Part shown: piece after piece, positions 58,311 to 64,000 of the stretch
Position numbering within the stretch: position 1 is the first letter of the stretch
Layout: each line of letters starts with the position of its first letter
Assembly: GCA_947628175.1 (NCBI GenBank)
Contig: CANQZA010000003.1
Span: 1 to 64,000 of the forward strand
From: an uncultured Clostridia bacterium
Lineage (GTDB): Bacteria; Bacillota; Clostridia; Oscillospirales; Acutalibacteraceae
Reading direction: 5' to 3'
Length of the DNA stretch: 64,000 bases
Position numbers and translations under genes: made by a program
The notes under the pieces: model-generated
Databases searched by the model: none
What the model saw: the letters and a program-made list of their open reading frames with translations, nothing else
What the model was told of the DNA's origin: nothing

Positions 58311-58341
58311 CTCCCGATATTCCTGTATCGGGAGTTTTTTT
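58311..58341 (+). terminator. Terminator of the small-ORF RNA
   Basis: CTCCCGATA / TATCGGGAG perfect 9-bp stem, 6-nt loop, seven T. Confidence 0.9.
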
Positions 58342-58354
58342 ATATCTGCGTCAC

Positions 58355-58383
58355 TTGACAATGGGTGATTATTATGTTAATAT
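58355..58383 (+). promoter_or_regulatory. Promoter of the valS T-box transcript
   Basis: TTGACA (58355-58360), 17-bp spacer, TAATAT (58378-58383). Confidence 0.75.
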
Positions 58384-58384
58384 G

Positions 58385-58625
58385 ACTTCAATATTGAATG
58401 GCAATGAGGAAGAGGAGTACTCTGCTGCGTCTTTTAAGAGAGTGTCCGTTTGGTGAAAGGAGCAGGGCAGGCAGAGGAAGGTAGCTTCTGAGCCGGTATT
58501 ATGAACAGAGTAGTTTTATCCGTATGTCTGCGTTAAAGGCTTTGAGCGGCATTGAATCAATGCAATTTGAGTGGTACCACGGAAGTATGTGCTTTCGCCT
58601 CATATGAGGTGAAAGCATTTTTATT
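58385..58625 (+). promoter_or_regulatory. T-box riboswitch upstream of valS
   Basis: Leader of about 240 nt ending in the conserved T-box sequence TGAGTGGTACCACGG (58568-58582), then a terminator GCTTTC-GCCTC / GAGGTGAAAGC with ATTTTTATTTT (58590-58625). TGGT in the T-box can pair with the ACCA end of uncharged tRNA-Val. Upstream stems around 58410-58560 would hold the specifier; I did not assign the specifier codon. valS expression should rise when valine tRNA is uncharged. Confidence 0.9.
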
Positions 58626-58642
58626 TTAAAGGAGTTTTATTT

Positions 58643-61273
58643 ATGGCAAAAGAACTTGCAAAGCAGTATAATCCTTCTGATGTGGAGGAACGCACATATA
58701 AATTCTGGTGTGATCATAAGTATTTCCATGCACAGGTGAATTCTGATAAAAAGCCTTATACCATTGTTATTCCTCCGCCGAATATCACGGGTCAGCTCCA
58801 TATGGGGCACGCTCTTGATAATACGCTTCAGGATATTCTTATCCGATGGCGAAGAATGCAGGGTTATGAGGCATTATGGCTTCCCGGTACGGACCATGCT
58901 TCCATTGCCACTGAGGCAAAGATTGTTGAGGCTATGCGGGAAGAAGGTCTGACAAAGGAGAGTATAGGAAGAGAAGCTTTTCTGAAAAGAGCATGGGACT
59001 GGAAGGATAAATACGGTTCTCGAATTATTGAGCAGCTTAAAAAGATGGGCTCCTCCTGTGACTGGGACAGAGAGCGCTTTACGCTTGATGAAGGCTGTTC
59101 AAAGGCTGTTAACCGTGTTTTTGAAAATCTGTATAAAAAAGGGTTGATATACCGCGGTGAAAGAATTGTAAACTGGTGTCCGCATTGTTTAACCTCCATT
59201 TCGGATGCTGAGGTGGAATATGAGGATCAGGCCGGTCATTTTTGGCACATCAAATATCCTTTCACGGATGGCACCGGTTATCTTGAGCTTGCGACAACAA
59301 GACCTGAAACGCTCCTCGGCGATACCGCAGTCGCAGTAAATCCCAATGATGAAAGATATAAGCATTTGATTGGCAAAATGCTTGACCTTCCTCTTGTTCA
59401 CCGCTACATTCCTGTTATTGCGGACGATTATGTTGATATAGAATTTGGAACAGGTGTTGTTAAAATTACGCCTGCACATGACCCTAACGATTTCGAGGTC
59501 GGCTTACGGCATAATCTTGAAGTGATAGATGTGCTCACAGACGATGCTCATATAAAAGATGGTTGGGGAAGATACAGCGGTATGGACCGCTATGAGGCAA
59601 GAAAGGCAATTGTTGAGGATCTTGAAAAAGAGGGCGCACTGCTTGAAGTGGAAGATTACAGTCATAATGTAGGAACATGCTACCGCTGCGGTACAACAAT
59701 TGAACCGAAGGTTTCAAAGCAATGGTTTGTATCCATGAAGCCGCTTGCCGGTCCCGCGATTGATGCTGTAAAGAAAGGCGAAACAAAGTTTGTCCCCGAA
59801 CGATTTGAGAAAGTATATTTTCATTGGCTGGAGAATATTCGAGACTGGTGTATTTCAAGGCAGCTTTGGTGGGGACACAGAATTCCCGCGTATTATTGCG
59901 ATGACTGCAGTGAGATAACCGTAAGTGCAGATGCTGTCGAAAAATGCCCAAAATGTGGCAGTCACCATATTCATCAGGATCCGGATACACTCGATACATG
60001 GTTCAGTTCTGCCTTGTGGCCGTTCAGCACAATGGGATGGCCTGACGAGACTGAGGAATTAAAATATTTTTATCCGACAAATACACTCGTAACAGGATAT
60101 GATATTATTCCGTTCTGGGTTATGAGAATGATGTTTTCTGCGCTTGAGCAGACAGGTCAGGTGCCTTTTGATACTGTTCTCATTCATGGTCTTGTCCGTG
60201 ATGCGCAGGGCAGGAAAATGAGCAAATCTCTCGGAAACGGTATTGATCCGTTGCTCATCATTGATGAGTACGGTGCGGATGCTTTGCGGTTTACGCTTGC
60301 GACAGGCAATGCTCCCGGTAATGATATGCGGTTTTCTGACGATAAGGTTAAAGCGTCAAGAAATTTTGCGAATAAGCTGTGGAACGCTGCACGCTTTGTC
60401 CTTATGTACATTACGGATGATTTTCAGTATGAAGGACTTGATGCGGAGCTTGCAATTGAGGATAAGTGGATTGTTTCAAAGGTGAATACACTTGCAAAAG
60501 AAGTAACAGAAAATCTTGAAAAGTTTGAGCTCGGCATTGCAGTTCAAAAGCTGTACGACTTTATATGGGATGTTTTTTGCGATTGGTATATTGAAATATC
60601 GAAAATAAGGCTTCAGAGTGATGACGCAAAGGCAAAAAATACGGCTGTATCAACTCTTTTGTATGTTCTGACCGATATTCTTAAGTTGCTTCATCCGTTT
60701 ATGCCGTTTATCACAGAAGAAATATATCAGGTAATTCCCCACGATGAAGAATCAATTATGATTTCAAAATGGGTTCAATATGATGAAACGCTCCATTTTG
60801 TCGGTGAAGAAGCTGAGATGGAAGTAATTATGGCAGCTATCCGAGCTATCAGAAATACAAGGGCACAGATGAATATACCGCCGAGCAAAAAGGCCAAGAT
60901 TTATATTGAAACACAACTTGGTGATACTTTCAAAAACGGTGCAAAGTTTATAGAAAGACTTGCATCTTCAAATGAAATCAGTGTCTCTGCTTCTTATGAT
61001 GATCTGGGAAATACGGTTACAATAATCACGGACGAAGCTAAAATCTATATCCCAATGGGTGAACTTGTGGATTTTAAGACAGAGAGAAAGCGCCTTGAAA
61101 AGGAACTTGCACAGTGTAATGATAAGCTTGATTTTATAAATAAAAAGCTGTCAAATCCCGGCTTTGTGAATAAGGCTCCCGAAAAGGTTGTTGCGCAGAA
61201 TAAACAGGATGCCGAAAAGCTGATGGAAAGAATTGCAAATATTAAAAAAACAATTGAGGATTTAGAGCAGTAA
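58643..61273 (+). CDS. valS: Valyl-tRNA synthetase
   Basis: An 876-residue class I synthetase charging tRNA-Val. The HIGH-type motif is PPPNITGQLHMGHALDN (about residues 48-64), the editing domain contains TTRPETLLGDTAVAVNP, and the KMSKS motif is GRKMSKSLGNGIDP around residues 525-538. The C-terminal coiled-coil arm (ERKRLEKELAQCNDKLDFIN) is intact. AAAGGAG precedes the ATG. Transcribed under the T-box leader. Its stop overlaps the folC start by 1 bp. Confidence 0.97.
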   Translation: MAKELAKQYNPSDVEERTYKFWCDHKYFHAQVNSDKKPYTIVIPPPNITGQLHMGHALDNTLQDILIRWRRMQGYEALWLPGTDHASIATEAKIVEAMREEGLTKESIGREAFLKRAWDWKDKYGSRIIEQLKKMGSSCDWDRERFTLDEGCSKAVNRVFENLYKKGLIYRGERIVNWCPHCLTSISDAEVEYEDQAGHFWHIKYPFTDGTGYLELATTRPETLLGDTAVAVNPNDERYKHLIGKMLDLPLVHRYIPVIADDYVDIEFGTGVVKITPAHDPNDFEVGLRHNLEVIDVLTDDAHIKDGWGRYSGMDRYEARKAIVEDLEKEGALLEVEDYSHNVGTCYRCGTTIEPKVSKQWFVSMKPLAGPAIDAVKKGETKFVPERFEKVYFHWLENIRDWCISRQLWWGHRIPAYYCDDCSEITVSADAVEKCPKCGSHHIHQDPDTLDTWFSSALWPFSTMGWPDETEELKYFYPTNTLVTGYDIIPFWVMRMMFSALEQTGQVPFDTVLIHGLVRDAQGRKMSKSLGNGIDPLLIIDEYGADALRFTLATGNAPGNDMRFSDDKVKASRNFANKLWNAARFVLMYITDDFQYEGLDAELAIEDKWIVSKVNTLAKEVTENLEKFELGIAVQKLYDFIWDVFCDWYIEISKIRLQSDDAKAKNTAVSTLLYVLTDILKLLHPFMPFITEEIYQVIPHDEESIMISKWVQYDETLHFVGEEAEMEVIMAAIRAIRNTRAQMNIPPSKKAKIYIETQLGDTFKNGAKFIERLASSNEISVSASYDDLGNTVTIITDEAKIYIPMGELVDFKTERKRLEKELAQCNDKLDFINKKLSNPGFVNKAPEKVVAQNKQDAEKLMERIANIKKTIEDLEQ

Positions 61274-62382
61274 TGACTTATATGGAAGCATTAGGCATTA
61301 TCACAAAAAGGGAAAGCCTCGGCATTGTGCCGGGGCTTGCTCGTATTTATCGTTTGCTTGAGAAAATGGGCAATCCTCAAAACGAATTGAAAATCATCCA
61401 TATTGCCGGAACAAACGGTAAAGGGACAGTATCTGCTATGCTTGCAGACGCAATAACAAGAGCAGGATTTACCACTGGCCTTTTTACATCGCCGTGGGTA
61501 ACGGATTATCGTGAGCAGATACAGATTGACGGTGCATTTATAAGCAAAAAGGATTTTTCATCATACATTGAAAAGTACAGGGATAATGACTGTACCGAGT
61601 TTGAATTTCTGACGGCTGTTATGTATAAATATTTCTTTGACAGGCGTGTTGATTACGCTGTTGTTGAATGCGGAATGGGAGGACTGGAAGATGCAACGAA
61701 TGCCATTTGCACACCTGAGCTTGCAGTGATAACCTCAGTTTCTGTTGACCATACAAACTTTCTCGGTGATACTCTTGATGAAATTGCTCTTAATAAGGCG
61801 GGTATTATCAAAAAAAACGGCAGAGTCGTCCTTTACCCAAATCCGAAAACACACAATCTATTTCAAACGCAGTGTAAAAAATGCAACTCTGTATTATACA
61901 GTGTTGACGATGCGGGAGACAGCCGCTTAAATAATATTCGAACGGTCAAAACCGCTCTGGATGTATTAGGTATCCGTTCACCGGTAAAAGAAGTTGCGCT
62001 TCCCGCGCGGCAGGAATATATCGGGCAGAATATAATGCTCGACGGTGCGCATAATCCAGACGGTATAAAGGCGCTGATTAAACACCTGCCGAAAAGAGAA
62101 ATCACTGCGGTAATAGGTATGATGCGTGACAAAAATGTCCGTGAGTGCATAAAAATGATAGCCCCACTGTGTAAAAAAATAATCACAACAACGCCGTCAA
62201 ATCCGAGGGCAATGATCGCGCAGGAGCTTAAAGCCATAGCTAAGATGTATTGTAAAGATGTTGAGGCTGTTGAGCAGCCGATTGATGCGGTGCATACGGC
62301 CGATTATGATTTTCTTCTTGTGTGCGGTTCATTTTATCTTGCGCGTGATGTCAGAAAAGAGCTTCTTCCATACAAAATGTGA
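61273..62382 (+). CDS. folC: Folylpolyglutamate/dihydrofolate synthase
   Basis: A 369-residue Mur-ligase-family enzyme adding glutamate to folates. P-loop HIAGTNGKGTVSAMLAD, FTSPWVTDYREQIQIDG, VVECGMGGLEDATNAI, the Mg site SVDHTNFLGDTLDEIALNKAGI and the MLDGAHNPDGIKAL motif are all present. It is about 60 residues shorter than usual, mostly in the segment between ITSVSVDHT and the C-terminal domain, so FPGS activity may be favoured. It lies directly behind valS, as in Bacillus. Confidence 0.93.
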   Translation: MTYMEALGIITKRESLGIVPGLARIYRLLEKMGNPQNELKIIHIAGTNGKGTVSAMLADAITRAGFTTGLFTSPWVTDYREQIQIDGAFISKKDFSSYIEKYRDNDCTEFEFLTAVMYKYFFDRRVDYAVVECGMGGLEDATNAICTPELAVITSVSVDHTNFLGDTLDEIALNKAGIIKKNGRVVLYPNPKTHNLFQTQCKKCNSVLYSVDDAGDSRLNNIRTVKTALDVLGIRSPVKEVALPARQEYIGQNIMLDGAHNPDGIKALIKHLPKREITAVIGMMRDKNVRECIKMIAPLCKKIITTTPSNPRAMIAQELKAIAKMYCKDVEAVEQPIDAVHTADYDFLLVCGSFYLARDVRKELLPYKM

Positions 62383-62392
62383 TAAATTATTC

Positions 62393-62434
62393 AATACCGG
62401 TCTGCTATTATTGTGGCAGACTGGTATTTTTTAT
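62393..62434 (+). terminator. Terminator after folC
   Basis: AATACCGGTCTGC / GCAGACTGGTATT stem (one wobble) with a 10-nt loop, then a T-rich run. Separates valS-folC from the sigma-F operon. Confidence 0.8.
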
Positions 62435-62448
62435 TGGAGTGAAAAGGA

Positions 62449-62781
62449 ATGAATGTTACAATCGAGGCAAGCGGCAGTATAGTCATAGCGTATCTTATCG
62501 GTGAAATCGATCACCATACTGCTGCGAAGGTAAGAGAAAAAATTGATAATATAATTAATTATAAAAAACCTACTCATTTGATACTTGATTTCAGAAATGT
62601 TACCTTTATGGATTCATCAGGTATAGGTCTTGTTATGGGCAGATTCAGACTTATGCAGGGATTGTCTTCTGCCTCAACTCTTGAAATAAAAAATGTAACC
62701 TCCCAGACCAAAAAAATTATGGAGCTTGCAGGACTGGGAAGGATTGCAGTAATTAAGGAGATACAAAATGAAGAAAATTAA
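62449..62781 (+). CDS. spoIIAA: Anti-sigma F factor antagonist SpoIIAA
   Basis: A 110-residue STAS-domain protein. The phosphorylatable serine region is MDSSGIGLVMGR (Ser56/Ser57). When unphosphorylated it binds SpoIIAB and frees sigma-F in the forespore. Length is normal. No separate promoter was assigned; a sigma-H type promoter may lie within the folC terminator region. Overlaps spoIIAB by 14 bp. Confidence 0.95.
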   Translation: MNVTIEASGSIVIAYLIGEIDHHTAAKVREKIDNIINYKKPTHLILDFRNVTFMDSSGIGLVMGRFRLMQGLSSASTLEIKNVTSQTKKIMELAGLGRIAVIKEIQNEEN

Positions 62782-63205
62782 TGAATTCAAATTGACTGTT
62801 GACAGCAAAAGCATTAACGAGAGCTTTGCAAGAGTAGTAGTTTCCGCGTTTGTTACGGCGCTTGACCCCACGCTTGAGGAAATAGCCGATTTAAAAACAG
62901 CGGTAAGTGAAGCTGTTACAAACTGTATTGTTCATGGATACAGGGATACATATGGAAAAATTTACATATCAGGTGTTATTGATGACGCAAATTATGTCAA
63001 AATAACAATCCGTGACAAGGGCTGCGGAATCAAGGATATCCATGAGGCAATGACTCCCTTATTCACTACGGGCGGAGGTGACCGCGCCGGTCTTGGATTT
63101 ACTGTTATGGAGAGCTTTTGTGACAAAGTAAAAGTGCGTTCTTCAGACTCGAAAGGCACTTCGGTGACTCTCATAAAAAAGATTGAAGGAAAATCCCAAT
63201 GGTAA
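62768..63205 (+). CDS. spoIIAB: Anti-sigma F factor SpoIIAB
   Basis: A 145-residue GHKL-fold serine kinase and anti-sigma factor. ATP-binding boxes are visible as AVSEAVTNCIVHGY (N box), RDKGCGIKDI (G1) and GDRAGLGFTVMESF (G2). It binds sigma-F in the predivisional cell and phosphorylates SpoIIAA. AAGGAG lies upstream of its ATG, inside spoIIAA. Overlaps sigF by 7 bp. Confidence 0.95.
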   Translation: MKKINEFKLTVDSKSINESFARVVVSAFVTALDPTLEEIADLKTAVSEAVTNCIVHGYRDTYGKIYISGVIDDANYVKITIRDKGCGIKDIHEAMTPLFTTGGGDRAGLGFTVMESFCDKVKVRSSDSKGTSVTLIKKIEGKSQW

Positions 63206-63855
63206 CTGATGCCAGAGAGCAGATGATAACGGATAATATAGGCCTTGTCCACTCCATTGCTAACCGTTTTCGCGGGAGAGGAACCGATTATGAGGATTTA
63301 TTCCAGAGCGGCTGTATAGGTCTCATTAAAGCTGTTGATAATTTTGACGAGTCCAAGGGCTTTGCGTTTTCCACCTATGCGGTACCTGTGATTATGGGGG
63401 AAATACGCAGAATTTTTCGGGACGGCGGTGCAATTAAAGTAAGTCGTTCTCTTAAGGAAAAGGCAATTAAGGCACAGTCGCTTCGTGAGCGCTTTATAAG
63501 TAAGCAGATGCGTGAACCGACAATAGGTGAGCTGTCACAGCTTCTTGACTGTACGCCCGAGGAGACGGCGGAAATTCTCAATATCATAAACCCGGTTATA
63601 TCATTAAATTCTTTCGGTGAGGACGGAGAAGATACGATAGACATACCTGTTGATGAAAGTGAACAGCTTTTTGACAGATTATCCATTTTTCAAATGATGA
63701 AGCATCTTGATGATTCAGAGAAAAAAATTATTGATATGCGGTACTATAAGGGCTATACGCAGGCGAAAACAGCAAAAGCTATGGGTGTATCACAGGTTCA
63801 GATATCAAGAAAGGAAAAAGCGATACTAAAAAAAATGCGCCTTCTTGCCGAATAA
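63199..63855 (+). CDS. sigF: RNA polymerase sigma-F factor
   Basis: A 218-residue sporulation sigma factor of the SigF/SigG/SigB type. Region 2 is GTDYEDLFQSGCIGLIKAVDNFDESKGFAFSTYAVPVIMGEIRR, with KVSRSLKEKAIKAQ after it. Region 4 ends in GYTQAKTAKAMGVSQVQISRKEKAILKKMR. The operon order spoIIAA-spoIIAB-sigF, with overlaps, makes SigF rather than SigG the call. Confidence 0.95.
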   Translation: MVTDAREQMITDNIGLVHSIANRFRGRGTDYEDLFQSGCIGLIKAVDNFDESKGFAFSTYAVPVIMGEIRRIFRDGGAIKVSRSLKEKAIKAQSLRERFISKQMREPTIGELSQLLDCTPEETAEILNIINPVISLNSFGEDGEDTIDIPVDESEQLFDRLSIFQMMKHLDDSEKKIIDMRYYKGYTQAKTAKAMGVSQVQISRKEKAILKKMRLLAE

Positions 63856-63922
63856 TGTGAGGCGCTTTGCAAAATATGAAAACAGTGTAGAGCATTATGT
63901 ATTGTGTATGTATATAAAATTT

Positions 63923-63947
63923 GGCGGGAGGGTTTCCTCCCGTTTTT
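63923..63947. terminator. Terminator after sigF (bidirectional)
   Basis: GGCGGGAGG-GTTT-CCTCCCG with TTTTTC after it on the plus strand; the minus-strand reading also ends in T-rich DNA. Confidence 0.85.
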
Positions 63948-64000
63948 CTATACTTTTTCCAACACCTTAAATGTAATTCCTGACAGTATAAACCACAGGG
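63948..64000 (-). CDS. C-terminal end of a gene running off the window
   Basis: A minus-strand frame LWFILSGITFKVLEKV ends at TAG 63950-63948 right next to the bidirectional terminator. The hydrophobic start and basic end suggest a membrane protein, but 16 residues are too few to name it. Confidence 0.3.
   Translation of the reverse strand, partial: LWFILSGITFKVLEKV

Larger units (their letters stand above)
57857..58341 (+). ncRNA. Structured RNA with small ORFs, unknown class
   Basis: Bounded by the promoter above and a strong terminator. 5' hairpin AATTGAACAA (57853-57862) / TTGTTCAATT (57905-57914) encloses CCTTAA/TTAAGG. Next GCTTGTC (57926-57932) / GACAAGC (57956-57962) encloses an ATG, and a nested GTATC-GTAATC / GATTAC-GATAC hairpin lies at about 57999-58043. 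It carries a 12-codon ORF, a 38-codon ORF and two start-one codon-stop ORFs. It could be a known large Firmicute RNA class that I cannot recognise, or a dual-function RNA. Confidence 0.6.

Overview
The window looks like about 64 kb of chromosome from a low-to-medium GC, anaerobic, spore-forming member of the Clostridia, most plausibly Oscillospiraceae/Ruminococcaceae. Reasons: strong AGGAGG-type ribosome binding sites, many overlapping collinear genes, the spoIIAA-spoIIAB-sigF operon, gerW/ytfJ and a tepA-ftsK/spoIIIE neighbourhood, a T-box valS leader, and a SCIFF peptide with its radical SAM maturase. The taxonomic call is inference from gene content only.

Layout. 1-1.8 kb: 3' end of alaS, then a HIT protein and a phosphoribosyltransferase. 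1.9-7.4 kb: L-lactate dehydrogenase, and on the minus strand a Rex redox repressor, NAD-type isocitrate dehydrogenase and aconitase, which form the citrate-to-2-oxoglutarate arm. 7.6-14.9 kb: a collinear run tepA, ylzJ-like, a diverged UppP-like membrane protein, ftsK/spoIIIE, ygiQ, comEA, comF. 15-16.5 kb: two GNAT acetyltransferases, one behind a complete leader-peptide attenuator, and a tRNA-Leu(CAG). 16.7-20.2 kb: membrane protein, Orn/Lys/Arg-type decarboxylase, then scfA-scfB. 20.2-25 kb: a beta-helix protein, an acyl-CoA transferase, a lipoyl-less 2-oxoacid dehydrogenase acyltransferase and a BclA-like surface protein.

25.25-34.86 kb is a mobilizable genomic island beside tRNA-Leu(TAG). 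It is bounded by a 52-54 bp direct repeat of the tRNA 3' end. It carries a large serine recombinase, a small TnpW-like ORF, a relaxase, a MobC protein with no ATG start, and AT-rich cargo: a truncated possible IseA-like ORF, a huge zinc-ribbon/TM/M4 metallopeptidase, and a two-gene HEPN-like (TIGR02391/Ymh-like) plus winged-helix/TM module that may be a defence or toxin-antitoxin pair.

35-64 kb returns to core genome: methyltransferase, gdhA, DUF2804, a lipoprotein with a two-component system, DUF1385, prmC, M50 peptidase, scpAB, DUF2953, gerW, dacF and rluB. Then come a three-gene transcarboxylase-like cluster (carboxyltransferase, biotin carrier, OadA-like), a secreted transglutaminase-fold protein, canonical uppP, an epimerase, DUF1292, valS-folC and the sigma-F operon.

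The most unusual signals are RNA-level. (1) A pseudoknot-type structured element occurs twice, before a 54-aa protein (36149-36216, minus) and before the biotin carrier (51512-51580, plus), with mutually exclusive pairings around the ribosome binding site. (2) An approximately 485-nt transcript (57857-58341) has a consensus promoter and terminator, two small ORFs, and two minimal start-one codon-stop ORFs each with its own Shine-Dalgarno. (3) A leader-peptide attenuator controls a GNAT gene. In addition, the SCIFF peptide carries Ser at both positions recalled as the thioether donor Cys and acceptor Thr of characterized homologues.
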